In this document: piece by piece, positions 36,205-44,852 of the stretch
Position numbering within the stretch: the stretch's first letter is position 1
How the letters are laid out: each line of letters begins with the position of its first letter
Source of the DNA: Svornostia abyssi
Lineage (GTDB): Bacteria; Actinomycetota; Thermoleophilia; Solirubrobacterales; Solirubrobacteraceae
Reading direction: 5' to 3'
Assembly (NCBI GenBank): GCA_024666565.1
Contig: CP088295.1
Span: 2,356,001-2,420,000 of the forward strand
DNA length: 64,000 nucleotides
The notes under the pieces: model-generated
The model's database searches: none
What the model was told of the DNA's origin: nothing
What the model saw: the letters and a program-made list of their open reading frames with translations, nothing else
Position numbers and translations under genes: made by a program

Positions 36205-37388
36205 GCCTCCGCGTCCTGATCCTGACCTGGGAGTACCCGCCGATCGTCGAGGGAGGGCTCGCCCGGCACGTGCGCAAGCTCTCCGAGGCGATGGTCCGCG
36301 AGGGCGTCGAGGTCCACGTCCTCACCCGTGGTGACGACAGCGTGCCCGCCGAGGCCGATCAGCACGGCGTGATCGTGCATCGCGTGCGTGAGCCGACCCG
36401 CCCGCGGGACCTCAGCGAGTTCGTCACCTGGGTCGAGCACATGAACACCGACATGGTCGCCGCCGGCGTGGAGCTCGGTGACCGGCTGGAGTTCGATCTC
36501 GTCCACGGCCACGACTGGCTCGTCGGGCCCGCGTGCGACCACCTCGCCAAGCGCTTCTCCTGCCCGATGGTCGCGACGATCCATGCCACCGAGTACGGCC
36601 GCCATCAGGGCTGGGTGGACAAGCACCCCCAGTCTTGGATCCACGGCGTCGAGAAGTGGATGGTCCACCGGGCCGACCGCGTCATCACGTGCTCGCACTA
36701 CATGCAGGGGCACGTCGCCGACATCTTCGGGATCGAGGAGGCGCGGGTCACGGTCATCCCGAACGGGATCGACCCGCTCGACCTGCAGCCCGTCGACGAC
36801 CTCGCGACGCTGCGCGCGAACTTCGCCAAGCCCGACGAGCGGCTCGTGATTCTCGTCGGCCGCTTGGTCTACGAGAAGGGCTTTCAGCTCGCGCTCGAGG
36901 CGCTCGTCCCGATCGTCCGCGATCTCCAGGACGTGCGGTTCCTCGTCGCGGGCTCCGGCACGCACGAGGCCGAGCTGCGCGCGCAGGCGACGGAGCTGGG
37001 CCTGGACGACCACGGCACGTTCCTGGGGTGGATCGGTGACGACGTCCTGCATTCGCTCTACCGAATCGCTGACCTGTGCGTGATTCCGTCGCTCTACGAG
37101 CCGTTCGGGCTCGTGGCGCTCGAGGCGATGGCCAGCGGGTGCCCGTGCATCGTGGCGGACACCGGCGGGCTGCGCGAGGTCGTGCCGCCCGGCGAGCGGG
37201 TCGGCCTGCGCTTCAACGGCGGCGACGCCGAGCACCTCGGCGTGATGATCGAGCGGCTGTTGACCGACGCGCCGCTGCGCGACCGCCTCGTGACCGAGGC
37301 GTCCGAGCACGTGCTGCGCTTCGACTGGCAGGACATCGGCAGGCAGACCGCGGCGCTCTACGCCGAGCTGCACCGCACGCCGGTCTGA
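36201..37388 (+). CDS. GT4-family alpha-glucosyltransferase (GlgA/Rv3032-like)
   Basis: 395 residues of GT-B fold. N-terminal LTWEYPPIVEGGLARHV is the glycogen-synthase-like sugar-nucleotide loop; C-terminal VGRLVYEKGFQLALEAL and PSLYEPFGLVALEAMASG contain the Lys and Glu-x7-Glu nucleotide-sugar contacts. It should extend an alpha-1,4-glucan. It is the third gene of a coupled trio with a methyltransferase and GH57 enzyme, the order of the methylglucose lipopolysaccharide locus. A c-di-AMP riboswitch begins about 75 bases after its stop. Confidence 0.9.
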   Translation: MSLRVLILTWEYPPIVEGGLARHVRKLSEAMVREGVEVHVLTRGDDSVPAEADQHGVIVHRVREPTRPRDLSEFVTWVEHMNTDMVAAGVELGDRLEFDLVHGHDWLVGPACDHLAKRFSCPMVATIHATEYGRHQGWVDKHPQSWIHGVEKWMVHRADRVITCSHYMQGHVADIFGIEEARVTVIPNGIDPLDLQPVDDLATLRANFAKPDERLVILVGRLVYEKGFQLALEALVPIVRDLQDVRFLVAGSGTHEAELRAQATELGLDDHGTFLGWIGDDVLHSLYRIADLCVIPSLYEPFGLVALEAMASGCPCIVADTGGLREVVPPGERVGLRFNGGDAEHLGVMIERLLTDAPLRDRLVTEASEHVLRFDWQDIGRQTAALYAELHRTPV

Positions 37389-37461
37389 AGGAATCCCCCT
37401 GCACCTGACGAAGGTTCCGTCCGGCGCTCGTCGTACCGTGCGCGCGCCAGGAAATGCACAG

Positions 37462-37613
37462 GCCGAATCCCAGGTGCCGTGTTCGGGGCACGTGGGAGCG
37501 GGGGAACCGTTGGGGCATCTGCCCCGGGGGCGAATCGTCACGATCGTGGCGTAGCGCAAGGTCCAGAGCGCGAGTCCGTCAGCTAACTCCGCAGGCATGA
37601 AGGACCAAGGAGT
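37462..37613 (+). ncRNA. c-di-AMP riboswitch (ydaO/yuaA class)
   Basis: The conserved blocks of the class are in order: GGGAGCGGGGGAACCG, GGGGGCGAATC, GGCGTAGCGCAAGGTCC, GTCCGTCAGCTAACTCCG and GCAGGC, ending in GGACCAAGGAG, which provides the ribosome-binding site of the next gene. Its natural targets in Actinobacteria are cell-wall hydrolases of the Rpf type, exactly what follows. High c-di-AMP normally turns such genes off. Confidence 0.9.
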
Positions 37614-37622
37614 TGTCTGACC

Positions 37623-38624
37623 GTGCCCGATCGTGCGGCGCCGCGTGCGCTGATCATCGAGAAGAGTCGTGAACGAGCCCGCCGGGGCGCCGTCGTGGTC
37701 ATCGGCGTGGTCGCGCTGCTGCTGGGTGGCGCGCTGGCCGGCCTGGTCGCCGACGGAGACGCCGGCTCGACGGCGACTGCCGCCGCTGCGCCCACCGGCG
37801 AGGACCTGATCCGCTCGGCGCAGCGCCGGCTCGGCGTGCCTGCCGACGGCGTCGTCGGCCCGGCGACACGCGCGGCGATCAAGGCGTTCCAGGACGGTCG
37901 CGGCCTGCCCGTGACGGGGCGGCTGGACGACGCGACGCTCGTCGCGCTCGGCATCGTGCGCGAGCAGCTCAGCGTGCTCTCCACCACCGTGGCGTCCGGT
38001 GCCGTCGCGAGCGACCCGGCGCTTGCCGAGCGCGCCTCGGTCCCGCCGGAGACGACCACCGCCCCGGCGGAGACGACGCCTGCCACGACGGAGACCACTG
38101 CGACCGCACCCGCGGCCACGACCACCACGCCGACGACGCCCACCACACCCGAGGAGCCCCCGGTCGACGAGGAGGCCGAGCGCGACGCGCCGCCCGTCGT
38201 CGGCGGTGCGCTCGCAGGCGCGCCCCCGCCTGCCGTGGGCGGCCAGGTGCACGGCGAGGGGGGGCTTGTCCCCGGTCCCGCCACGCGCAGAGACGCAGCC
38301 GCGGCCCGCGAAGGACCGCCGCAAGGAGATCCCCGAGACGGGCGGCCTGTCGCCCACACCGCCCAAGGCGGAGGACGCCCCGATCGGACCGGAGATGCGT
38401 GCGCGCCTGGAGCGCATCGCGCGCTGCGAGTCGGGGGCAACCCTCGGGCGATCAGCGCGAACGGCATGTACCGCGGCAAGTACCAGTTCTCCCGCGCGAC
38501 CTGGCGGACGGTGGGTGGGAAGGGTGACCCGGCGGCGGCCTCCGAAGCCGAGCAGGACCGCCGTGCGGCGATCCTCTATCGCCGCAGCGGCCCGGCCCCG
38601 TGGCCGGTCTGCGGCCGGGCCTGA
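37623..38624 (+). CDS. Peptidoglycan-binding / Rpf-type transglycosylase protein, two frame breaks
   Basis: N-terminal membrane anchor (VVVIGVVALLLGGALAGLV), a PG_binding_1 domain (about residues 58-105), a Thr/Pro/Glu-rich wall-spanning linker, and a C-terminal Rpf-like transglycosylase domain (RCESGGNPRAISANGMYRG with the catalytic Glu, then KYQFSRATWRTVGG). The linker is read in the next frame between the G7 run 38258-38264 (one extra G) and the G5 run 38431-38435 (one G missing), so two offsetting breaks; both ends are in frame. GTG start at 37623 with AAGGAG from the riboswitch nine bases upstream. It would cut glycan strands during growth or wake-up. Confidence 0.85.
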   Translation: MPDRAAPRALIIEKSRERARRGAVVVIGVVALLLGGALAGLVADGDAGSTATAAAAPTGEDLIRSAQRRLGVPADGVVGPATRAAIKAFQDGRGLPVTGRLDDATLVALGIVREQLSVLSTTVASGAVASDPALAERASVPPETTTAPAETTPATTETTATAPAATTTTPTTPTTPEEPPVDEEAERDAPPVVGGALAGAPPPAVGGQVHGEGGLVPGPATRRDAAAAREGPPQGDPRDGRPVAHTAQGGGRPDRTGDACAPGAHRALRVGGNPRAISANGMYRGKYQFSRATWRTVGGKGDPAAASEAEQDRRAAILYRRSGPAPWPVCGRA

Positions 38625-38672
38625 TTCAAGGTTCCGTCCGCACTGCCGCTACTCTGATCAATCGCTGTTATG

Positions 38673-38823
38673 TCGCCGAGTCCCGGACGGTCTGTCCGGC
38701 CGGGAGCGGGGGAACCGTTGGGACCGTCAGGTCCCGGGGGCGAATCGCCGGAATCGATCCGGCGTAGCGCAGGTCCAAAGCGCGAGCCCGTCAGCTAACC
38801 CCGTAGGCGCGAGGACCAAGGAG
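38673..38823 (+). ncRNA. c-di-AMP riboswitch (ydaO/yuaA class), second copy
   Basis: Near-copy of the first riboswitch: GGGAGCGGGGGAACCG, GGGGGCGAATCGCC, GCGTAGCGCAGGTCC, GCCCGTCAGCTAACCCCG and GTAGGCGCGAGGACC. The ends (ATTCAAGGTTCCGTCC upstream, CCAAGGAGT downstream) are shared with the first copy, suggesting that riboswitch and gene were duplicated as a unit. Confidence 0.9.
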
Positions 38824-38833
38824 TCGTTGCGTC

Positions 38834-39502
38834 GTGCCCAAGATCGAAGAAGTGCTGTCCGTGCGCCTGCACGGGGATACCCAGGTGCCGTCCCGTCGCG
38901 CGTCCCGCGCCGGCCGGGCGGTGGCCGCCGTCGTCTGCGGTGTGCTCGCGTTCGGCGGCGGGCCCGCGTTCGCCGCGTCGGAGGAGCGCGCTCCGGAGGC
39001 GTCCGCCGCGTCGGACGGCCGCCTGAGCGAGGCCACCATCGCGGCGGCCCAGGAGAAGCTCGGCGTCGCCGCGGACGGGGTGCTCGGCCCGGTCACCCGC
39101 GCCGCGATCCGCGACTACCAGCGCGCCCAGGACCTCAAGGTCACCGGTCGGCTGGACAAGAAGACGCTGTCCGCCCTGGGCCTGCGCGCCCGTGCGGCGT
39201 CGTCGAACGGCGGCGGCGGGGCGGCCGCGGGCGAGACGCCCAAGCGCGAGACCAGCTCCGGCGTCCCTGCCGAGCTGCGGGCGACGCTCGAGCGCATCGC
39301 CGAGTGCGAGTCCGGGGGTGACCCGCGCGCCGTCAGCGCGAACGGCCTCTACCGCGGCAAGTACCAGTTCCACCGCGACACCTGGCGCGGGGTCGGCGGC
39401 AAGGGCGACCCGGCGAAGGCGTCCGAGCGCGAGCAGGATCGCCGCGCGGCGATTCTCTACCAGCGCACCGGCCCGTCGTCCTGGCCGGTCTGCGGCCGGT
39501 AA
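38834..39502 (+). CDS. Peptidoglycan-binding / Rpf-type transglycosylase protein
   Basis: 222 residues, paralogue of the preceding gene with the same order of parts but a shorter linker: signal peptide (about residues 25-48, ending AFAAS), PG_binding_1 domain (62-118), Gly/Ala linker, transglycosylase domain from about 146 with the catalytic Glu159 in ECESGGDPRAVSANG. It ends in WPVCGR, whose Cys probably pairs with the Cys of ECES. GTG start at 38834, with AAGGAG ten bases before it. Secreted lytic enzyme controlled by c-di-AMP. Confidence 0.92.
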   Translation: MPKIEEVLSVRLHGDTQVPSRRASRAGRAVAAVVCGVLAFGGGPAFAASEERAPEASAASDGRLSEATIAAAQEKLGVAADGVLGPVTRAAIRDYQRAQDLKVTGRLDKKTLSALGLRARAASSNGGGGAAAGETPKRETSSGVPAELRATLERIAECESGGDPRAVSANGLYRGKYQFHRDTWRGVGGKGDPAKASEREQDRRAAILYQRTGPSSWPVCGR

Positions 39503-39526
39503 CCGGCAGCGCGCGCGGGCCGGCGG

Positions 39527-40180
39527 TCAGTCGGCCCAGCGCAGCGTCTCGGGGGTCTTGCGCATGCGCAGGATGTTCGCCGGCACCCCGCCGAGCACGA
39601 CGTTCTCGCCGAACTCCTTCGTCACCACCGAGTAAGTCCCCACGACGGAGTTGTTCCCCACGGTGGACCCGCGCAGGAAGGCGGCGCCGTAGCCGATCCA
39701 CACGTTGTGGCCGACCCGCACGTCGCGCTTGTAGATCCCCTGCGCGCGGATCGGACGCTCGACCTCGGAGATCCCGTGGTCGAAGTCGATGAACATCACG
39801 CGGTCGGCGACGATGCACTCACGGCCGATCGACACGTGCTGGTACACGCTCCACACGCAGTCCTGGCCGACGATCGTCTTTGCGCCGATCCGCAGCTCGC
39901 CCTCGTGCACGCGGATCTTGCAGCCCGTCCCCAGCCACGACCACCGGCCGAGGACGACCTTCGCGCCCGGGCCGATCTCGAACGTCACGCCGGGGCCGAT
40001 GAAGCACAGCCCGTCGGTCTGCAGCCGCCCGCGGAACTTCACCTTCAGCCACGCCCAGCGCGCGATGAGCCGCGCATAGTTGAGGTTGAGCATGTGGTGC
40101 CGGCGCAGGAAGCGCAGCAGCGCGAGCGGGCCGCCGCCGAGGGGCGGCGGCGGCGCGAGAGGGGGCGGGACCGGGGACAT
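39527..40180 (-). CDS. Hexapeptide-repeat (LbH) acyltransferase
   Basis: 217 residues. A Pro-rich N-terminus is followed by a left-handed beta-helix made of imperfect hexapeptides (IGPGVTFEIGPGAKVVLG, IGAKTIVGQDC, VGHNVWIGYGAAFLRG, VGNNSVVGTYSVVTKEF). The loop FIDFDHG and the C-terminal GVPANILRM are typical of O-acetyltransferases of the WbbJ/maltose acetyltransferase group. Likely modifies a cell-surface sugar. Convergent with the Rpf-like gene and divergent from meaB by 30 bases. Confidence 0.85.
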   Translation of the reverse strand: MSPVPPPLAPPPPLGGGPLALLRFLRRHHMLNLNYARLIARWAWLKVKFRGRLQTDGLCFIGPGVTFEIGPGAKVVLGRWSWLGTGCKIRVHEGELRIGAKTIVGQDCVWSVYQHVSIGRECIVADRVMFIDFDHGISEVERPIRAQGIYKRDVRVGHNVWIGYGAAFLRGSTVGNNSVVGTYSVVTKEFGENVVLGGVPANILRMRKTPETLRWAD

Positions 40181-40210
40181 GACGGCGGATCATTACCATC
40201 CGCGGTCCTC

Positions 40211-41167
40211 ATGCCGACCGCTGCACCGCTCTCCGACCGCCTGCTGAACGGCGACCGCCGCGCACTCGCCCGTGCGATCTCGCTCGTCGAGAACGACGAC
40301 CCGGAGGGCTGGGCGCTCGTCCGCGAGGTCTATCCGAAGACGGGCCGCGCGAATGTCGTGGGCATCACCGGTGCGCCGGGTGCGGGCAAGTCCACGCTCG
40401 TCGGCGCCATGACGAAGCTGCGCCGTGAGGCCGGGCGCACCGTCGGCGTGCTCTCGATCGACCCGTCCTCGCCCTTCACCCACGGCGCCATCCTCGGGGA
40501 CCGCATCCGCCTGACCGACCACTTCCTCGACCAGGGCGTGTTCATCCGGTCGATGGCCAACCGCGGGGCGCTCGGCGGCCTGAGCGAGGCGACGCTGCAG
40601 GCGGCGCTGCTCATGGACGCCGCAGGCCGCGACGACATCTTCCTGGAGACCGTCGGTGTCGGGCAGGCGGAGGTCGACATCATCGACCACGCCGACACGG
40701 TGCTGCTCGTGCTCAACCCCGGCGGCGGCGACTCCATCCAGGCGCTGAAGGCGGGGATCATGGAGATCCCCGACGTCATCTGCATCAACAAGGCCGACCA
40801 CCCGCTCACCGACACGATGGTGCGCGAGATCCGCGGCGTCCTGTCGCTCGCGCCGAGCGGCGGCTGGCCCGTGCCGATCATCCGCGCCGAGGCAGTCCGC
40901 GGAGAAGGCGTCGCCGAACTGCTGGACAAGCTCGATGAGCACCGCGCGTACATCGAGCAGGAGGGCACGCTGTCCGAGCGGCGGCGGCGCAACCTGCGCA
41001 ACGAGATCCTGGCACTCGCCGTCGCGCGGATGCGCCGCGAGCTCGAGTCCCGCCTCGAGGACGACCCGGAGTTCCTGCGGCTCGTCGAGGAGGTCGGCGA
41101 GCGCCGGCTCGACCCCGCGAGCGCAGCGGCGGAGCTGCTCGCGCGCGAACTTGCCGCAGACTCGTAG
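40211..41167 (+). CDS. meaB: MeaB/ArgK-family GTPase, methylmalonyl-CoA mutase chaperone
   Basis: 318 residues, G3E GTPase. P-loop GITGAPGAGKSTLVG, then VLSIDPSSPFTHGAILGDRIR, the switch region ETVGVGQAEVDIIDHAD and guanine motif CINKADHPL. The C-terminal helices dimerise. MeaB protects and reloads the B12 cofactor of methylmalonyl-CoA mutase. No mutase gene adjoins, but a stand-alone B12-binding mutase subunit is encoded at 53572, so the system is dispersed on the chromosome. Confidence 0.92.
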   Translation: MPTAAPLSDRLLNGDRRALARAISLVENDDPEGWALVREVYPKTGRANVVGITGAPGAGKSTLVGAMTKLRREAGRTVGVLSIDPSSPFTHGAILGDRIRLTDHFLDQGVFIRSMANRGALGGLSEATLQAALLMDAAGRDDIFLETVGVGQAEVDIIDHADTVLLVLNPGGGDSIQALKAGIMEIPDVICINKADHPLTDTMVREIRGVLSLAPSGGWPVPIIRAEAVRGEGVAELLDKLDEHRAYIEQEGTLSERRRRNLRNEILALAVARMRRELESRLEDDPEFLRLVEEVGERRLDPASAAAELLARELAADS

Positions 41168-41235
41168 CGCCCCGGCGCACACGCGGCACGCCAAGCCCGG
41201 GAGGCTGCGGGCATGCCTCGCCGCCCCGCCCACCT

Positions 41236-41322
41236 CGACGCGACATGCACAACTGTCGTGGATTCCGCGTCGCGCTCTCGGACCGCGACGCGACATGCAC
41301 AGTAGTCGTGGATGTCGCGTCG
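41236..41322. repeat. Two copies of a 37-bp palindromic repeat, 50-bp period
   Basis: Copies at 41236-41272 and 41286-41322 share CGACGCGACATGCACA and TCGTGGAT..CGCGTCG, with CGACGCG/CGCGTCG arms that can pair. The start codon of the DUF559 gene (41295) lies inside the second copy. They resemble small dispersed palindromic repeats. Confidence 0.7.
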
Positions 41323-42218
41323 ACCACGCCATCGCGCAGCTCGCGGGGCGGCAGCACGAGCTGGTCGAGCTGGCGCAGCTCCGCGCACTCGGGCTCACGC
41401 CGCGGCAGATCGACTACCGGTTGGAGATCGGTCGCCTGCACCGCAGGTACCGGACGGTGTACGTCGTCGGCAGCCCAGGGCTGAGCCTGGAGGGCGAGCG
41501 GCTGGCCGCCATGCTCGCGGCGGGGCCGGGCGCCGTCCTCAGCCATGCCGCTGCCTGCCACCACTGGCGCCTGCTGCGCCGTCAGCCCACCGGTCTCGAC
41601 GTGACCGTCCCGACGAGTGGCGGGCGCGCGCAACAGGGGTTTCGCGTCCACCGCCATCCGACGCTGCGCCCGCCGGACACGACCACGCGGTTGGGCATCC
41701 CCGTCGTCCGCCCCGCCCGCGCCATCCTCGACCTCGCGCAGACCGCCCGGCGGGACATCACGATCCAGGCGATCGACGAGGCCCATGTCCAGCGCCTCGC
41801 CCGCGGCCCGCACCTGCACACGCAGGTCGCTGCGTACCCGAAACATCCTGGGGCGAAGGCGCTGCGCGAGATCCTCCGCACCCATGTCGGTGGCAGCCTG
41901 CTCACCGACACGGACCTCGAGGATCTCTTCCTGGAGATCTGTCGCACCCACGGGCTCCCGCAGCCCGCCACCCAGCACCGGATCGGCCGGCTGACCGTGG
42001 ACTTCGCGTTCCCGGCGTCACGGATCGCCATCGAGACCGACGGCGGGAAGTACCACGGCACCCCCGCTGCGGTCCGCCGCGACCATCGCCGCGACAGCTA
42101 TCTCATCCGCATGGGCTGGCAGGTGTTGCGCTTCTCCGACGAGCAAATCGAGTACCAGCCGCAGATCGTGGCCGCGACCATCCTCGCCGCGTTCAGGCCC
42201 CCAGCGCCCGCGCGATGA
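41295..42218 (+). CDS. DUF559-domain protein (nuclease-like) with AbiEi-type N-terminus
   Basis: 307 residues. N-terminal winged-helix-like part (QHELVELAQLRALGLTPRQI) resembles AbiEi-type antitoxin/type IV regulator starts. The C-terminal DUF559 domain carries the restriction-endonuclease-like core: LTVDFAFPASRIAIETDGGK, then HRRDSYLIRMGWQVLRFSDEQ, with the Asp and Glu-x-Asp/Lys of a possible metal site. Such fusion proteins are common in Actinobacteria, often in multiple copies, and their job is unknown. The ATG lies inside a palindromic repeat and has no clear ribosome-binding site, so the start is uncertain. The 3' end overlaps the acyl-CoA dehydrogenase by 26 bases. Confidence 0.75.
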   Translation: MHSSRGCRVDHAIAQLAGRQHELVELAQLRALGLTPRQIDYRLEIGRLHRRYRTVYVVGSPGLSLEGERLAAMLAAGPGAVLSHAAACHHWRLLRRQPTGLDVTVPTSGGRAQQGFRVHRHPTLRPPDTTTRLGIPVVRPARAILDLAQTARRDITIQAIDEAHVQRLARGPHLHTQVAAYPKHPGAKALREILRTHVGGSLLTDTDLEDLFLEICRTHGLPQPATQHRIGRLTVDFAFPASRIAIETDGGKYHGTPAAVRRDHRRDSYLIRMGWQVLRFSDEQIEYQPQIVAATILAAFRPPAPAR

Positions 42219-43326
42219 CCATCTGCTGCACCTCGTCGGTCCCTTCGCCGATCGTGAGGATCTTCGCGTCGCGGTAGAAGCGGCAGACGGGGTACTCCTC
42301 GATGTAGCCGTACCCGCCGTGGATCTGCACGGCCTCCTCGGTGGCGCGCACCGCCAGCCGGCCCGTCTTCAGCTTCGCCTGGGCGGCGGTGAGCGAGAAG
42401 TCGCGGCCGAGGTCCTTCTCCTTCGCGGCCTTGTAGACGAGCAGCCGCGCGGCCTCGATCTCGCAGGACAGGTCGGCGAGCTTGGCCTGGATCGCCTGGT
42501 ACTTCGAAATGGGCTTGCCGAACGCCTTGCGCTCCTTTGCGTACGCGAGCGCCTCGTCGAGGGCGCCCTGGGCGAGGCCGACGCCCATCGCCGCGACACC
42601 GATCCGGCCGATGTCCAGGACGCGCAGGAACTGCTTGAACCCGGCGCCGCGCGGCCCGAGCAGGTTCTCCTCCGGGACCCGGCAGTCGGTGAACGTCAGC
42701 GGCCGGGTGTCCGAGGCGTTCCACCCCATCTTCCGGTACGGCTCACCGCGCTCGTACCCCGGGGCGTCCTGGGGGACGATGAGGTTCGAGATCTCGTCGT
42801 CGCCGGTCTTCGCCGTGATGCAGACGACGCCGCTCATCGACGTGCCCGCGTTGGTGATGAACTGCTTCGCGCCGTTGACGACCCACTCGCCGCCGTCGAG
42901 CGACGCGCGGGTCTGGACGTTGCCGGCGTCCGAGCCGGCCTCAGGCTCGGTGAGGCCGAACGCGCCGAGGATCTCCCCCGACGTCAGCTTGGGCAGCCAG
43001 TCGGCGCGCTGCTCGTCGCTGCCGAAGAGGTAGATGGGCTGCGTGCCCAGCGAGGTGTGGGCGCACATCGTGATCGCGACGGAGCTGTCGATCCGCGTGA
43101 GCTCCTCGACGGCGATCGCGTAGGCGAGCGAGTCGCCGCCCGCGCCGCCGACCTCCTCGGGAAACGGGATGCCCATCCACCCGAGCGCGCCCATCTTGCG
43201 GACTAGCTCGTACGGGAAGCGCTTCTCGCGGTCCAGTTCCTCGGCGATGGGCGCGACCTCCTGCTCGGCGAAGTCGCGCACCGTGCGGCGCATCAGCTCG
43301 TGGTCGGGCGAGAGGTCGAAGTCCAT
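42193..43326 (-). CDS. Acyl-CoA dehydrogenase
   Basis: 377 residues, standard length. FAD- and substrate-binding motifs: AFGLTEPEAGSDAGNVQT, WVVNGAKQFITNAG, RKAFGKPISKYQAIQ and VQIHGGYGYIEEYPVCR. The likely catalytic base is the Glu of TIGEGTDEVQ, the short-/medium-chain position. It oxidises an acyl-CoA and passes electrons to ETF; both ETF subunits and the ETF:quinone oxidoreductase are encoded at 54-57.6 kb. Which chain length it uses cannot be said. Confidence 0.9.
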   Translation of the reverse strand: MDFDLSPDHELMRRTVRDFAEQEVAPIAEELDREKRFPYELVRKMGALGWMGIPFPEEVGGAGGDSLAYAIAVEELTRIDSSVAITMCAHTSLGTQPIYLFGSDEQRADWLPKLTSGEILGAFGLTEPEAGSDAGNVQTRASLDGGEWVVNGAKQFITNAGTSMSGVVCITAKTGDDEISNLIVPQDAPGYERGEPYRKMGWNASDTRPLTFTDCRVPEENLLGPRGAGFKQFLRVLDIGRIGVAAMGVGLAQGALDEALAYAKERKAFGKPISKYQAIQAKLADLSCEIEAARLLVYKAAKEKDLGRDFSLTAAQAKLKTGRLAVRATEEAVQIHGGYGYIEEYPVCRFYRDAKILTIGEGTDEVQQMVIARALGA

Positions 43327-43350
43327 GCACCGAAGTGTGCCGCAAACTGC

Positions 43351-43378
43351 CGCGGGCCCCGCCGGAGCGGGGCCCGCG
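43351..43378 (-). terminator. Strong hairpin after alkaline phosphatase
   Basis: CGCGGGCCCCGC pairs with GCGGGGCCCGCG, a 12-bp perfect stem with a CGGA loop, 20 bases downstream of the phosphatase stop. No T-run. Confidence 0.65.
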
Positions 43379-43398
43379 AGGTCAGCGAATGCGCCGTG

Positions 43399-44781
43399 CT
43401 ACGGGCGACCGATGAGCGTGTGGAACAGGTCAGTCTGGTCCCGCGCTCCCATGACGTTGGACGCCTGCGGTCCGACGGCCGCCACCGGGACGCGCGCGCC
43501 CGTGTGCGACTGGCCGCCGGCCGACTTGCCGGTGCCGTAGGAGACGCGCATCGGCGCGCCGTCAGCCGTCTCCACCGTCGCGTAGAACCCGGGCGGGTCC
43601 TGCGTCGGGCTGACGATCTGGCTCGTGTGCGAGTGGTCGGCCGTCACGATGACGAGCGTGTCGGGGTTCCGCTTCTGGAACTCCATCGCGTAGGCGACCG
43701 TCTCATCGAGCTGCTCGGTCTCGCCGATCTGCCCGCAGAGATCCGACGCGTGATCGCGCTTGTCGATCGAGGCCGACTCGACCTGGAGGAAGAAGCCGTC
43801 GCTGTCGTTGCGCAGCTTGCGAACGGCCGCCCTGGTCATCTCCAGCAGGGACGGCTCGTTGCCGCGGTCCTGCAGCGTGCACTTGGTCGTCTCCGACCCC
43901 GCGCCGGGCGTCGGTGCGGCGACCAGCGGGTTGTACTTGGTGCGCATGTTGCCACCGTTGAACAGGCCCAGGACCTTCTTGGGGCCGTTGTACGCCGCCA
44001 GGGCGGCCTTGTCCTCGACGACCTTGTAGCCGTTGCTGACCGCGTAGTCGATGACCGTTTCGGGCGTGCCGACATTACCGTCCAGATCCTGGGCATAGCG
44101 GTTCTTGCCGCCGCCGAGGTTGACGTCGAGCAGGTGGTCGACCTGCTGCTCGGCGATCGAGCCGAGGCCCGCCGGGATGGCGGTCTTGGCTTCCGCCGGG
44201 CACAGCGAGCGCGTATCCGCGGGGCCATGGCAGGCGCGGCGCGAGATGTGCGAGGACGGCGCCGCCGGCGTCGCGTCGGTGATCTCCGACGTCGCGACGT
44301 TGCCAATGGCCTTGCCGCGGCTCTTCATGATCTCGAACGTGGTCTCGAAGCCCGCGTTCGAACCGGGCACGGTCTCGCCCGTGCTCATGCCCTGCGAGAG
44401 CCGGGCGTCGCCGGTCTTCTTGCCCGTCGACCACGCCGTGGCGGTCGGCGCGGAGTCCGGCACGTAGCCCGGGTCGTAGTCCGGGCCGGCGCCGTACTCG
44501 AGGTTCCAGGTCAGGAGGGACCCGGTGAACGGGAGCTTCTCGGTCGCCAGCGGTGCGCCCTTGGCGCCGTTCTGGTAGTAGCGGCCGATGGTCAGCTCAC
44601 TGTCGCCCATGCCGTCACCGATGATGAGGATGACGTTCTTGGGGGTGGATGAGTCGATGGCGGCCTTGATGGCGGCGCCGTTGTCCGGCGGGACCGGGTC
44701 GGACGCGACGACCACGCCGACGGTGACGGCGCCGGCGGCGACCGTCGCCGTGAGCGCTGCGAGGGTGCGCTTCGGAAGCAC
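43399..44781 (-). CDS. Alkaline phosphatase (PhoA family), secreted
   Basis: 460 residues with an N-terminal signal peptide (LAALTATVAAGAVTVGVVVA). Active-site pieces: ILIIGDGMGDSELT (metal-binding Asp), DSAPTATAWSTGKK (Ser nucleophile), VESASIDKRDHASD and VTADHSHT plus SHTGARVP (zinc-binding Asp/His). It releases phosphate from external monoesters. Two Cys pairs probably form disulfides. A weak PHO-box-like stretch lies about 75-95 bases upstream and a strong hairpin follows. Confidence 0.9.
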   Translation of the reverse strand: MLPKRTLAALTATVAAGAVTVGVVVASDPVPPDNGAAIKAAIDSSTPKNVILIIGDGMGDSELTIGRYYQNGAKGAPLATEKLPFTGSLLTWNLEYGAGPDYDPGYVPDSAPTATAWSTGKKTGDARLSQGMSTGETVPGSNAGFETTFEIMKSRGKAIGNVATSEITDATPAAPSSHISRRACHGPADTRSLCPAEAKTAIPAGLGSIAEQQVDHLLDVNLGGGKNRYAQDLDGNVGTPETVIDYAVSNGYKVVEDKAALAAYNGPKKVLGLFNGGNMRTKYNPLVAAPTPGAGSETTKCTLQDRGNEPSLLEMTRAAVRKLRNDSDGFFLQVESASIDKRDHASDLCGQIGETEQLDETVAYAMEFQKRNPDTLVIVTADHSHTSQIVSPTQDPPGFYATVETADGAPMRVSYGTGKSAGGQSHTGARVPVAAVGPQASNVMGARDQTDLFHTLIGRP

Positions 44782-44852
44782 AGTTGCTCCTTGGATTGGG
44801 TCCGCCGAGCCTCTCGCGGGGCGTGCCGCCGCTCGTCAACGTTTCGTAGCGC

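Noticed and set aside
35559..38417. 952-codon minus-strand open frame across GH57, GT4 and a riboswitch
   Set aside because: Crosses several well-supported plus-strand features and shows no family motif.
41236..41322. Transposon ends or attachment site
   Set aside because: Two small palindromes but no transposase, integrase or target duplication nearby.
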